From: Lunularia cruciata
Lineage: Eukaryota > Streptophyta > Marchantiopsida > Lunulariales > Lunulariaceae
Reading direction: 5' to 3'
Assembly (NCBI GenBank): GCA_948567375.1
Contig: OX419755.1
Coordinates: forward strand, 3,291,001 to 3,355,000
DNA length: 64,000 nucleotides
Below, piece by piece: positions 1 through 10,172 of this stretch (its first letter is position 1; the number at the start of each line of letters is the position of its first letter). The notes below the pieces were generated by a model. That model was not told the origin of the DNA, did not search any database, and saw only the letters and a program-made list of their open reading frames with translations. The position numbers and the translations under genes were made by a program.

Positions 1-520
1 CTACATATCCTTATCCTTGGAAACCTTGTGTGCTATTGCTCTGCTCATTGCCCTTCCAAGAGAATGAGTAATCACTCCCTCCCGTGTAAATTTTGTAACC
101 ATAACATCCACCATTGTCACTTGATCATCTCAAATCAATTATAAATCTACTCTGCAAACATATATTATCTCCAAAAAATATGAACATTCCCTCCAAAAAA
201 AGTATCCACTCTCCACCATAACAAACATTATATGTATAATAGCATCATGACTAAATATCCTTGGTCCTCCATAAAGACATAGTGTCATATGGATTATTGT
301 TGCATCTAATGTACAACCACATTCAAAGGTGAATAACTAAAATGTAAATGGATGGACCAAACCTAAATAGAATCTCATCATTATAAAGAAAATAGTTGGT
401 GCGAGCAAAAATGCCCTAATGTATGGTCAAACTAGAATCTAAATCACTCTTATCAAAATAAAAGCAAAAATATGCTCTAGTGGCTTGAGAAATAAATGAG
501 TCAACTAAAAGAAAATATAA
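1..520 (-). mobile_element. Old fragment of the restriction-endonuclease LINE family
   Basis: This stretch matches, base for base over long runs but with many changes, the endonuclease end of the LINE copies further right (compare roughly 12340-12870). The shared order includes the blocks for the ADVVV strand, the CCHC knuckle and the VHPSA segment. It reads on the minus strand, so its 3' end lies off the left edge. It is more decayed than the other copies and has no usable reading frame. Its 5' limit near 520 is approximate. Confidence 0.7.
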
Positions 521-540
521 TATATATTGGCTCAGTTGCA

Positions 541-692
541 GCATCAAAGAAAACTGCAAACCTCTTGTTCAAATTTACAATAGTGAAAAAAAATAAATGG
601 AAAGTCATCCCAGTGTTCATGGAGATAAGACCTTTCTCTCATTGCCACATTAACACCTAGAGTAAGTAAACCAATAACACCTAGAGTAGACC
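541..692. other. Short spacer with no recognisable feature
   Basis: AT-rich sequence between the LINE fragment and the duplicated block. Nothing recognised. Confidence 0.4.
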
Positions 693-925
693 GGGACATC
701 GAAATTCACTTCTAACTTGAAAATTACTATGTAACTCTCTAGCAGCTGGAAAGAGCGGAGATATAGGAAATATAAGAGGCAAACCAGATTGAAATCTTTC
801 TTACATATCATGAGTAAGCAGGGAAACTCGAAATTCAATTCTGACTCTACTAGAAAATTACGGTGTATCTCTCTAGCCACCGGAAGGAGGGAGATATAGG
901 AAATATAAGAGGCGAACCAGATTGC
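693..925. repeat. Direct repeat, two units of about 100 bp
   Basis: Two similar blocks at about 693-792 and 823-925 share cgaaattca near the start, and gagatataggaaatataag followed by accagattg at the end. The spacing of about 130 bp points to an old tandem duplication just downstream of the DUF247 gene. The minus-strand open frame across it is probably meaningless. Confidence 0.7.
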
Positions 926-1017
926 AAGGGACAAAAACTGCAGGAATGAAGTTTGATTACACTGGGTTGTCCGCACTTCAAATATAACTCCAACGATGAC
1001 ACCTTATATTACACTAG

Positions 1018-1158
1018 ATACACATAAAGAAAAAAGGCGACCGCGTAGGAAAAATGAAGGATGGGAAGACCCCATCAAGCCGTACACATAAACAGAAAAA
1101 GGTGACCGCGTAGAGAACACGAAGGATGGGAAGACCCCATCAAGCCGATACACATAAA
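1018..1158 (-). repeat. Two ultra-short LINE 3'-tail insertions sharing one target duplication
   Basis: Two pieces of the LINE 3' terminus (about 1031-1084 and 1096-1147) each hold the ggatgggaagaccccatc hairpin and the gaccgcgtag terminal block. The word tacacataaa occurs three times, at 1019-1028, 1083-1092 and 1149-1158: before, between and after the two tails. This is the pattern expected if a second tail landed in the duplicated target of the first. Each insertion is only about 50-60 bp long. Confidence 0.75.
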
Positions 1159-1228
1159 CTAGACGAGCAATAAACTGGACGCAGTTGACACTCCCATGAT
1201 ACCTAGCTAACTGCATCTCAACTTTGTG

Positions 1229-2806
1229 CTATGAAGACCTCTTGTGGAACCCCACCATGGTGTACACGGTTTGCAAGAAAGCCAATATTACAACAAAACC
1301 TGCCGCAACTGTCCATGGTCTGTCAGTGATTTCTACAATAAGAAGCGTAAGCGTATGTCGAAATCCACAACTGTACCACTGATGCACCTCCTGGAATGTT
1401 TCCTCAAGTTCGTGTGAACTTGCAAAGTGATAGTTACTCAGAATATTATTGAATAAGTCAGCGACGTCCTTCTCCGATCCAAGGAAATTTAGGGCAATAA
1501 CCGGTTCCTTCCCCTCCCTGAGCAATCTCACGTCGTCCATAGTGTCAAGCAGATGGTCCATCATCGACACGTAACTCATGATTGGGTGATCCTGAGGTTT
1601 ATTTGGCTCACAGCTATGCACTCGTTCAAAAGCACACAGGTTTCGTAAAATTCTGTCAGTATTGTCGGAGACGTTTATTCTGGGAATGTGGAGGATAGCA
1701 CTTAGCTTATGATACGGTATAGCAAATTTGACCTCGTGGAAGCTTGTTCTAGTTCCTCTTACTTTGATTCCTGCTTTCAGAAGCTCCGCCGCACTTACTA
1801 ATCTTGAACCAGTCTTTCTCCGCCGCGTATCCTCGGTGGTCGGATTCTCCTTCCACCAAGAAGGGATGCGAGTAACTAGACCTATCAAACCGGTGCAAGC
1901 GTTTGCGAAAATCTTGCTTCCAGTTGAGTGAGTTGCGCCAGGTTGAAGCTGATTGGCGCTTGAGCCGTTCGCCAGAGGTGATGGCGTAGTCTCTGAAGTA
2001 GACCCCATTTCCAGATCATCGCCACCATGCCTGGGATCCAGGCCATGTCTTGTAAAGGTGACAGATTTATACAGGCATTCTAGCATATGATTACAATTTC
2101 CGAAAGAAATGCCGCTGAGAGGTTCATGTGTATCTTCCAAAGTCCTATCGTGAGGAAGGGCATAGTATTGAATGGCTGAAAAGACGGTACTTCGAACATA
2201 TGTATCAAATGCTTCGTCTTTTTGTCCAAGCATGTTACACCAAACATTTCGTATCAGCTGCAGAGGGATTTGATTTTCAAACAGCCAGATGTCTGAGAAG
2301 ATTACATCTAAAATCGAGCAGAACTTAGCTTGCGAAAGTATTTTCCAAGTTTGTTCAAGTGTCTTGGACAATCCGGTTCCTTCAGGATCTTGCTTGTAAG
2401 ACATGAAAATCGTCAGGAAGACAGCATCGAACGTGAGTTCACTTCTAATTTCCCGAGCAGATGCGGGTTGTCGGCGTCCTCTTGCTTCAACTGGCACATC
2501 CACATCCATATAAAGTTTCGAAAGTGCTTCTTCTCCCACTGGGTCTGCTACAGCAGCACACACAGAGTTCCAGTTCGACTTGAAGTCCAGCAAAGATGCG
2601 GCAACTACTTGTACCTTCAGATTGTCCTCCGCGACATCATCTATGTTCCGGTTGTAGAGACCAAAGGAAAGAAGCTGACAGTCGTACACCTCCTTCTTCA
2701 GCTTCCTGACATGTGGTGCGACTCGAAACATCGTACAGCCTGCCTGGGACCTGCTACTCTTTCCAATCTGTTCACTTACTCTCTCAAGCTCTTTTCCGAG
2801 CCTCAT
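1229..2806 (-). CDS. DUF247 family protein
   Basis: An intronless gene of 525 residues. The reading frame stays open upstream to 2893, but the first ATG in frame is at 2806. It has A at -3 and gives an N-terminus MRLGKELERV, so I start there. The family layout is clear: RVAPHVRKLKKEVYDCQLLSFG near the N-terminus (the VP...Y.P..vSiGP block), then IWLFENQIPLQLI (the LLENQIP block), HMLECLY, AAELLKAGIKVR, LRNLCAFE, SYVSMMDHLLDT..DV..L, the LG..KDVADLFNNI block, and a C-terminal hydrophobic segment (about residues 495-517, VAAGFVVILAFLQTVYTMV). That fits a single-pass, tail-anchored membrane protein. DUF247 genes are a large plant family of largely unknown biochemical role, and some members act in grass self-incompatibility. 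No function can be assigned here. No break is visible, so this is probably a living host gene amid repeats. Confidence 0.9.
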   Translation of the reverse strand: MRLGKELERVSEQIGKSSRSQAGCTMFRVAPHVRKLKKEVYDCQLLSFGLYNRNIDDVAEDNLKVQVVAASLLDFKSNWNSVCAAVADPVGEEALSKLYMDVDVPVEARGRRQPASAREIRSELTFDAVFLTIFMSYKQDPEGTGLSKTLEQTWKILSQAKFCSILDVIFSDIWLFENQIPLQLIRNVWCNMLGQKDEAFDTYVRSTVFSAIQYYALPHDRTLEDTHEPLSGISFGNCNHMLECLYKSVTFTRHGLDPRHGGDDLEMGSTSETTPSPLANGSSANQLQPGATHSTGSKIFANACTGLIGLVTRIPSWWKENPTTEDTRRRKTGSRLVSAAELLKAGIKVRGTRTSFHEVKFAIPYHKLSAILHIPRINVSDNTDRILRNLCAFERVHSCEPNKPQDHPIMSYVSMMDHLLDTMDDVRLLREGKEPVIALNFLGSEKDVADLFNNILSNYHFASSHELEETFQEVHQWYSCGFRHTLTLLIVEITDRPWTVAAGFVVILAFLQTVYTMVGFHKRSS

Positions 2807-2970
2807 TTTCACTCCAATAAAACAGTTATAGTACGTAGTTACAATTGAGGTTGGATATGCGAGCCAAAGCCCGTTCCTGATCCGCTTAGGCAACTAACTA
2901 CGTGATTTGCATATAAGAAACAGAACTTGGATCAGCAATCCCACCCCATATGGCTATAGCCATCATAATG

Positions 2971-2983
2971 TACTATTTATATG
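2971..2983 (-). promoter_or_regulatory. TATA box of the DUF247 gene
   Basis: On the minus strand the sequence reads catataaatagta, a strong plant TATA box about 165 bp upstream of the ATG at 2806. A start site about 30 bp downstream would give a leader of roughly 130 bp. A GAGTCA word lies just upstream of it. Inferred from position and match only. Confidence 0.6.
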
Positions 2984-3180
2984 ACTCAACTTGGAGTGGT
3001 CCGAATCTAGAAGCCAGCATTCATTAGGTCTCGCTCCTAGCAAAGGCATGCAAAGTAACGAGGAGAAATTCAACAAATCCGCGTTCGGACACGGAGAGCT
3101 CGTGCACGTTGTCAGCGACCATTGCATTGTGTATAGCATGATGATCCACTAGGTAGTTCGGGTACTCCAAGTTGGTAAAG

Positions 3181-4940
3181 CAAAGCAAGCGGGCCTTTAG
3201 AAATCTTTACCTGTCAGGGCTACACTCCCTGAAACCCGCCTGCCACAAGTGTTATACGCGTTTAATGACCTTCTCGTCCAGCCCTTACTCGTCGATTCAT
3301 GCTGACGTCCAACCCCTAGGGCTCTGTAGCCTAGGACGTAGATGCTCTGTAAGCTGAGTTACTTACTGTAGGCCTTATGCGTTCTAAAGCACGTCTACAC
3401 GTTCCAATGAATTCCAATTCTAGTGTTCAACTCGCACCCCGATTCTGAATGAACATTGCATAAGAGTAGCAAGGCAAGTTGACATTCATTGAGAGAAATT
3501 AGGACCCATCCAGAAGTTCATTGAAGTGGGTGGGGTATGCATAATATTCTTATCAACAAGGAGATATACAAGTAAAAGAGATGGTGATTTCACGAAAGAG
3601 ATGGATTTGGAAATTGCAGGTGTCATTGCAGAGCAGCGCCAGAATCATCCAAAACCTGCAACTGAAGGCATCTGTGTCCGCACCACCGCCAGGATGTACA
3701 CCGTCAAACCTTCGGGTGGGCCACGGTCAACGTTGAGGAATGTCTGTCTTGGTAAATATCGCTTACGATCTTCCAGGTAACTCGACCACAGTAATAATCA
3801 AAGCAAGCGGGCCTTTAGGAATCTTTACCTGTCAGGGCTACACTCCCTGAAACCCGCCTGCCACAAATGTTAATGACCTTCTCGTCCAGCCCGTACTCGT
3901 CGATTCATGCTGACGTCTAACCCCTATGGTTCCGTAGCCTAGGACGTAGATTCTCTGTAAGCTGAGTTATTTACTGTAGGCCTTATGCGTTTCACAGCAC
4001 ATCTACGTTCCAATGAATTTAGTTCAAGTGTTCAATTCGCACCCAGATTCTGAATGAACATGGTATAAGAATACTAAGGCAAGATATTGAGAGAAATTAG
4101 GACCCATCCAGAAGTTCATTGAAGTGGGTGGGGTATGCGTAATATTCTTATCGACAAGTGAGATATAAATAAAGTAAGAAGGCGACCGCGTAAGAGAAAC
4201 GAAGGATGGGAAGACCTCACCAAACCGTACAAAAGAGAGACAAAAAAGGTAAAATGGGGCTAAGCCCCAAGTTAAGTAAAAGAGATGGTGATTTCACAAA
4301 GGAGATGGATTTGGAAATTGCAGGTGTCATTGCACAGCAGCGCCACAATCATCCAAAACCTGCACTGAAGGCATCTGTGTCCGCACCATCGCCAGTATGT
4401 ACACCCTCAACCTTCGGGTGGGCCACGGTCAACTTTGAGGAATGTCTGTCTTGGTAAATAGCGCTTACGATCTTCCAGGTAACTCCACCACAGTAATAAT
4501 CAAAGCAAGCGGGCCTTTAGGAATCTTCAGCCGTCAGGGTACACTCCCTGAAACCCGCCTGCCACAAGTGTTATACGCGTCTAATGACCTTCTCCAGCCC
4601 GTACTCGTCGATTCATGCTGACGTCTAACCCCTATGGCTCTGTAGCTTAGGACGTAGATGCTCTGTAAGCTGAGTTATTTACTGTAGGCCTTATGCGTTC
4701 TACAGCACATCTACGTTCCATGAATTTTAGTTCTAGTGTTCAATTCGCATCCAGCTTCTGAATGAACATTGCATAAGAGTATTAAAGGCAAGATGACATT
4801 CATTGAGAGAAATTAGGACCCATCCAGATTTTCATTGAAGTCGGTGAGGTATGCATAATATTCTTATCAACAAGTGAGATGTATAAATAAAAGAGATGGT
4901 GATTTCACAAAAGAGATGGATTTGGAAATTGCAGGTGTTA
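3181..4940. repeat. Tandem array, 2.7 units of about 618 bp
   Basis: Three head-to-tail units begin with caaagcaagcgggccttta at 3181, 3799 and 4501. Unit 1 is 618 bp. Unit 2 is 702 bp because it carries a roughly 90-bp LINE-tail insertion, without which it would also be near 615 bp. Unit 3 stops at about 4940, after gaaattgcaggtgt. Units are about 90-95% alike by eye. Open frames of 80-odd codons recur at the same place but do not keep the same product between units, so I do not call them genes. The array begins about 200 bp upstream of the TATA box of the DUF247 gene. Confidence 0.85.
4178..4273 (-). mobile_element. LINE 3'-tail insertion inside tandem unit 2
   Basis: The block runs from ggcgaccgcgtaag to ggggctaagcccc, the whole 3' untranslated tail of the LINE family up to its stop-codon hairpin. 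It is absent from units 1 and 3 at the same place. Flanking aagtaa at 4172-4177 and 4274-4279 is a likely 6-bp target duplication. The insertion therefore post-dates the tandem duplication. Confidence 0.8.
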
Positions 4941-5554
4941 TCAAGCCCCACATAGAATATCGGGAAGCGACTAGGAATGATGTTTTGCATCATTGTTTAT
5001 TGTTTGGCTAGTGATCTAGTGAATCAAAGTCTATAAATAAATATTTATTTGAGCATATGAGAAAGCAAGGCTCCAAGGTTGTGTTTTGTTTAGATTTAGC
5101 ATGATTATATTTTTGTTTGGTTTTATTATTTTAGTATGCAGCATACGGAGAGATTTGATTTATGTTATATTCTCTATACTCGGGTTGGATCACATCACCG
5201 AGTATAGATTTTAGATTGCAGGATATAGCATTTGTACCAGCAAAATTGAATTGGATGGAGCGAGAACTAATATTTTTTTTTAGGAAAAAGTACCCATGTT
5301 GAAGAAAAGATGAGTTTCACTCGATGACTTTCAGATATCTGAAAAGGTGTGGACGAGGAAGAGTCGTATCGGTCGCTCATAAAGATTTGTGGTGGTGTTT
5401 TACAGTCACTCGAATATTTTTCGGGAGAGGAGAGTCCTGAGAGATTAGAGAGACTAGATATTTGTGATTTCGGAAAGGAAGAAGTAAGGAGTGAACGTGG
5501 ACGAAAGAGGAGAAGAGGAAGGGTTGAATAAGAAGGAGAGTTTAGACAGAAGAG
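4941..5554. other. Intergenic stretch, nothing recognised
   Basis: AT-rich sequence. A short open frame at 5349-5531 is purine-rich low-complexity sequence and is not called as a gene. Confidence 0.4.
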
Positions 5555-5725
5555 GAGGACAAGAGAGCATTTGATAGCGAACGGTTTACAGAAGAGGAGA
5601 GAGAGAGCATTTCGAGAAGAGCGAAGTGTTCATAGAAGAGAAGAAGAAAGAGGAGAGGGAGAGCACGTCAATAAGAGCGAAGAGTTTATAGAAGAGAAGA
5701 GGAGAGCATTTTGAGAAAATAATAG
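5555..5725. repeat. GA-rich imperfect tandem repeat
   Basis: About three units of 55-60 bp carrying agaagagaagag...gagagcat...aagagcgaag. It is strongly purine-rich on the plus strand. Confidence 0.7.
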
Positions 5726-6274
5726 TTTCTGAAAGCATTCGAAAACAGAGGTTTAACAGAACAGGAGAAGAGGCCATTCGAATCCTTTCAAGGTTTATTA
5801 GTGAAATTTCGATAAGATATATAGCAAATTTGAAAGCTCACTAATTTTGGAATTTCAGGATATCACAAGGGCAATGTCAATGTCGTTTTACGAGAGTAGA
5901 CTTGGAGAGCATCATATGGAAGAGACACAAGAGGATCCCAACCTCATAGAGTTTAACACCATGTGATTATATGACCTACATAAAGTGATCCTAGATAGAT
6001 AAGCACCAAATCAAGGCATATGTGAGCCAAATTCGGGAGATTGACTTGGATCCAAATTCGAGAGATTGATTGCATGCCATGGTCTGAAAATTGATATGGA
6101 AATCCAATATCTTTACCGTCGTGTAAGACTTCCTTTCGCCCCTAGATAGCTTACATGTTTGCTTAACTAGTTAGTGTCTTTAATTTGCATTGACTTATTA
6201 CATGCGTGAAAGGTCATTTTTAATACTTTGCTTCTTCCTGTTGCCGTCTACCAAAGCCATACTGCTGTTTCAGG
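5726..6274. other. Intergenic stretch with a short direct repeat
   Basis: The words ccaaattcg and gagattga recur at about 6027-6044 and 6051-6070. Otherwise nothing is recognised. Confidence 0.35.
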
Positions 6275-7566
6275 GACATTTGAGTGTGTGAGAGTGGATT
6301 TGGCACGTAGACAGACGGCTATACCGATCTAGTGTGGAGGAGTTGGCTTGCTATCTATGGAGGAGATTGCACCTATAGTGTTTTTGGATAGTTGTGCTCC
6401 CTTAGACCTACTTTCCTCTTGTTTTGTGGTTGTTGATAGGCCAGTTTTGGAGACTTATGTGATAGAGGTGGAGGGGGGATCTTTTTCTCTCAAGATGTTA
6501 TTACGGCAGACAAGAAATAGTCGATCCCCACGGGCACAAGAGGACTTTCCATCTTTTGCTTCACTATCGTCAGATTGGACTAGAGGTTTGCAGTCTTTCT
6601 TGATGGAGCAATAGTGTGAGCATACACTACATTCTCTTGTAGTTGACTCGTCCATTCCTTAGGCTACTAGAGCATGTCTTTGCTCTTGCTCCGACAAGGG
6701 TGCAGGCTCTTGGATCCTAGCTTGACCATGCATTAGGGCATTCCGACTCACACCACCTACTTTCTCTACAACGATGAGGTTTTGCTTATGTTTGGTCCAC
6801 CCATCTGCATATTCATTACTCACTTGTGAGTGTGGTTCTACATTGGATGCAACAGCGGTCCATATGACACAATGTCCTTTTGGAGGACAAAGGATAGCTA
6901 CCCATGATGCTATTAGGGACATAGTGTTTGCTATGGCACAAGAGAGTGGATACTTGGCTTGGAGGGAGTGTTCATATACTTTGCAGATGACACGTGTCAA
7001 GGTAGACTTGTACTTGCTCCGAGATGATCAGGTGAGAATAGCGGATGTCGTGGTTTATAGACCCTATGCAAGATACCGTTTGGAGGGAGTGATTACCCAT
7101 CCCCCTGGATGGGTGGCGAGTGCAGTAGCAGGTCGCAAGGTCTCCATGTATAGGGGCATGCAGCGAGGTCACCTCTTTGTTCCCCTAGCCTTGGAGTTAT
7201 ATGGAGTGATGGACACATCGTTTGACACATTTGTTAAGGAGTGCATGAGAGCTTATCATGTTACGCGTCGGGGGTACCACTCTCACTCTCATACTTTGTA
7301 AAATATTTTAGACAGCGTATGTCCAATGCTCTACAGAGAGTAGTGGCTGGTGCAATCCACAAGAGAGCAATCACACTAGGTGATGCTTCTTCGGATGGTC
7401 CAATTGCTTGTAGACCACATGACTTGCATAAATCAAATATCTTAGGTGCTGGAGGGCAGATTTCTCATATAGACTCTATTGGGGCTTAGCCCCATTTTAC
7501 CTTTTTAATCTCTCCCTTTTACGGCTTGATGGGGTCTTCCCATCCTTCATTTTTTCTATGCGGTAG
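6275..7566 (+). mobile_element. 5'-truncated LINE copy with RT tail and endonuclease
   Basis: The copy starts abruptly in sequence that matches 18770-18850 of the long copy (reversed) and runs to the 3' terminus. From 6774 it encodes the C-terminal endonuclease region: a CCHC knuckle (CECGSTLD...VHMTQC), then HDAIRDIVFAMA, WREC, the RVDLYL..D...IADVVV pair typical of PD-(D/E)XK restriction-like nucleases, GRKVSMYR and FVPLALELYG. The frame breaks near 7270 and continues in another frame to a TAG at about 7487 inside the ggggcttagcccc hairpin. A second hairpin, gatggg-gtctt-cccatc, lies at 7528-7544, and the copy ends near ctatgcgg. It is a dead copy. No target duplication was found. Confidence 0.8.
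7481..7544 (+). other. Two hairpins of the LINE 3' tail
   Basis: Perfect inverted repeats: ggggc-tta-gcccc (7481-7493, containing the stop codon) and gatggg-gtctt-cccatc (7528-7544). Both are kept in most copies of the family in this window. By analogy with other LINEs they may be the RNA fold read by the reverse transcriptase; that role is inferred. Confidence 0.65.
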
Positions 7567-7916
7567 TTCTATTTCATATGAAACATATAGCTAGAATCTA
7601 CTCATATGTGGATGTCAGCTCAGTCTTTTGAGCGGAACCCCGATTAACCAATTGATTGGCACGTAATCCTGAACAGCCAGCCCCTATGGAGATATCAGCA
7701 GCCTAACGACGTATGGGCAACAAGTGCGTGCTATGTTGGAGCCCTCTTCTCTTTCATAGGTTTGTAGAAGCTATTTCGTGGAAGTTTTAAGAGGCTAGCT
7801 TGCGATTTGTGTAATCTCCCGTTATTGAAGTTTGGACTCATAATCTGCATGCAAAATGCCATCATGAAAGCAGGTCAATGCTTTCTTTCACATAGGCTGG
7901 CAGCTCAGGGGTAAGT
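7567..7916. other. Intergenic stretch, nothing recognised
   Basis: No open frame, repeat or motif could be supported. Confidence 0.4.
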
Positions 7917-7929
7917 TTTATCAATTAGA

Positions 7930-8600
7930 CACGACAAAAGCGACCGCGTAGGAAAAATGAAGGATGGGAAGACCCCATCAAGCCGTACAAGGGAGAGACA
8001 AAAAAGGTAACATGGGGCTAAGCCCCAATAGAGTCTGTATGAGAAATCTGCCCTACCGCACCTAAGATATCCGAGCTATGCAAGTCGTACGGTCTACACA
8101 CAACTGGAGCATCCGAAGAAACATCACCTAATGTGATTGCTCTCCTATGGATTGCACCAGCCATTGCCCTCTGTAGAGCAATGGACACACACTGTCTAAA
8201 ATATGCTACAAAGTATGAGAGTGAGAGTGGTACCCCTTGACGCCTAACATGATAAGCTCTCGTGCACTCCCTGACAAATGTGTCAAATGCCGTGTCCATA
8301 GTTCCATATAACTCCAAGGCTAGAGGAACAAAGAGGTGATCTCGCTGCATGCCCCTATACTTGGAAACCTTACGACCTGCTGCTGCACTCGCCGCACATC
8401 CAGAGGGATGAGTAATCACTCCCTCCGAAACTGTATCCCGCGTAGGGTCCGTGACCACGACATCTGCTACTGTCACCTGATTATCTCGGACCAAGTATAA
8501 GTCTGCCCTGACACATGTCGTCTGCAACTCATACAAACGCTCCCTCTAAACCAAGTATCCACTCGCTCGCGCCATAGCAAACACGCAATTGATAAACAAA
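7930..8600 (-). mobile_element. 5'-truncated LINE copy, endonuclease part only
   Basis: The 3' tail (gcgaccgcgtagg to ggggctaagcccc, 7949-8029) is followed on the minus strand by about 170 codons of the endonuclease: RADLYLVRDNQV..ADVVV, GRKVSKYRGMQRDH, FVPLALELYG and a C-terminal DSIGA. The copy stops shortly before the CCHC knuckle. It is flanked by tttatcaattaga at 7917-7929 and 8601-8613, a 13-bp target duplication. At the 5' junction an inverted copy of the duplication (aattgataaa, 8587-8596) sits next to the direct one. The endonuclease part keeps a long frame, so it is fairly young. Confidence 0.85.
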
Positions 8601-8613
8601 TTTATCAATTAGA

Positions 8614-9039
8614 AGGATATTTACCAGGGACCTGCTTTAAACGAGGGGTCATAGAGGATCCTGACCTGTGCGGGCTTCCATGCTCCTATCTAAACAGGCC
8701 TGTGGAGAGACTCACTCGCGTCTTTCAAACTTTGCTTGTTGCTGGGCCTTGGGTCGCAACAATTAAGTCAAGTATCAGTTTCCCGTATCGCTGTGCTTGC
8801 CGAGAGAAAGTTGATCTAAATTGGATTTACGTTTGGCCGTACGTAGTGTCCAGAGGAACCAGGCCTTTTGTCGGCAAAGAGCTATGAGACAGTCAGATTT
8901 AAAGTTTTCCTTGTATGGTTGACAAGGAGGGTAAGAAGTACGATTTGTCAATTGTAAATTCGAACCCAAACGGCTACTTAAACTAGAAACAGCTTCGTTT
9001 GTAGCTAATGAGTACCCGACAAATTTGATTTGTGAGTGT
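8614..9039. other. Intergenic stretch, nothing recognised
   Basis: Short open frames on both strands have no recognisable motif. Confidence 0.35.
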
Positions 9040-9480
9040 CGAACAATAGGGCGTTCAAATAGAGGTTTACGGTTCCCGAAAGTTATACATGGAACCTAGA
9101 AACTCCATTAAGATGCGCAATATGGTGTTTCGAATAGAGGGTAACGGGTTCTAGTAAACTTTTTATAGGACCCTGGAAACTTCGTAAAGATGTGCAGTGG
9201 ATGTGACAGGATTCCGTCGGCAATATCCACAGGCCTGCAAAATTTACTGGTTATATACTGGTTACTGGTTTACTGCAAAATTATCTTTTTGACCCGCACA
9301 ACTCTAAGGGGATACGCAAGGCCCTGTAGAATCCGCAGTAGAAACTAGACAAAAAGTTTGCATTAAATGATAGGGGCATCAAAGTTTCCCGGGTAGAGTA
9401 TTTTGAAGCGCATCACCTCTTTCATGAATACTCGTAGAAATATTTATGGACTTCGCATATTTCCATAAATTCTCCATTTG
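9040..9480 (+). repeat. Unclassified dispersed repeat, copy 1
   Basis: The blocks aatagggc.ttcaaatagaggtttacgg, gatgtgaca.gatt...aatatccaca, and cattaaatg.ata...catcaaagttt recur in the same order, inverted, at 21110-21640. Within this copy an 80-bp piece is itself doubled (about 9045-9125 and 9126-9200). No coding or end signature was found, so the class is unknown. Confidence 0.6.
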
Positions 9481-9865
9481 AAACTCCCTTTCGTAGTGAT
9501 CGTAATTGTTGATCGCGAACTTCACGGGTGCAAGTTTGTTCCATGCCTGCCGTGCGGGTTTAGACCCTAACACGTAGCCCGGGGAAAACACGCAACCCGC
9601 GATTGCATGGGATGCAGGCCATACAGGATGCACGGGTTACATGGCATGCACTGGTCTTGCTTACTCCTGGGGAGTAACCCTACACGCTGCATTTCTCTCC
9701 ACTATTTCTTCAAGTAGTATCACGGAGGCACCGAATTGTACATTAGGGGTGGATACTCATTTTATGGCTTGCATTCCTCCTCCAACAGCAACAGATAGAT
9801 GATATTCTTTTTAATATTTTCAATTGTTTTAGGCAATCACATAGTACACAAGAAGGATAGAAATC
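9481..9865. other. Intergenic stretch, nothing recognised
   Basis: Contains a locally GC-rich patch near 9540-9660 with repeated gcatg words. No gene can be supported. Confidence 0.35.
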
Positions 9866-9945
9866 CTCATAAACCCGCACAAGGGAGAGACAAAAGAAGT
9901 AAAATGAAACTAGGTCACAATAGTCTCGATGAGAACCGTAACCCT
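9866..9945 (-). mobile_element. Decayed LINE 3'-tail fragment
   Basis: gaaggatag...cctcat.aa.cc.cacaagggagagacaaaa.aagtaaaatg follows the tail consensus, but the hairpins are eroded. Confidence 0.55.
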
Positions 9946-10106
9946 TTTATTGTACAAACCCATAAGGTGACTTAGCACAAAAGGACTTTCATGTCACTCG
10001 TTGTAACTCTTTGGGCTCTCTGGTCATTGTGGGGATTATAGACTTTATAGGATTGTAGACTTTTATGACAGTTTAGCTTTGTGTTTGCCTGACTCTGTAA
10101 AAAGTA
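9946..10106. other. Spacer, nothing recognised
   Basis: No feature can be supported. Confidence 0.3.
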
Positions 10107-10172
10107 GGCGACCGCATAGGAAAACCGAAGGATGGGAAGACCCCATCAAGCCGTACAAGAGAGAGACAAAGC
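10107..10172 (-). mobile_element. Ultra-short LINE 3'-tail insertion
   Basis: The tail block from gcgaccgcatagg to cgtacaagagagagacaaa is cut off before the stop-codon hairpin. It is about 65 bp long. The terminal hairpin is intact. Confidence 0.7.

Noticed and set aside
2807-2893. Extra N-terminal 29 codons of the DUF247 frame
   Set aside because: The frame is open but begins at TTG. The first ATG is at 2806 and gives a family-like N-terminus.
3526-4457. Open frames in the tandem units
   Set aside because: They do not keep the same reading between units, and one is altered by a LINE-tail insertion.
5349-5777. Open frames in the GA-rich stretch
   Set aside because: Low-complexity purine repeats, open on both strands, with no motif.
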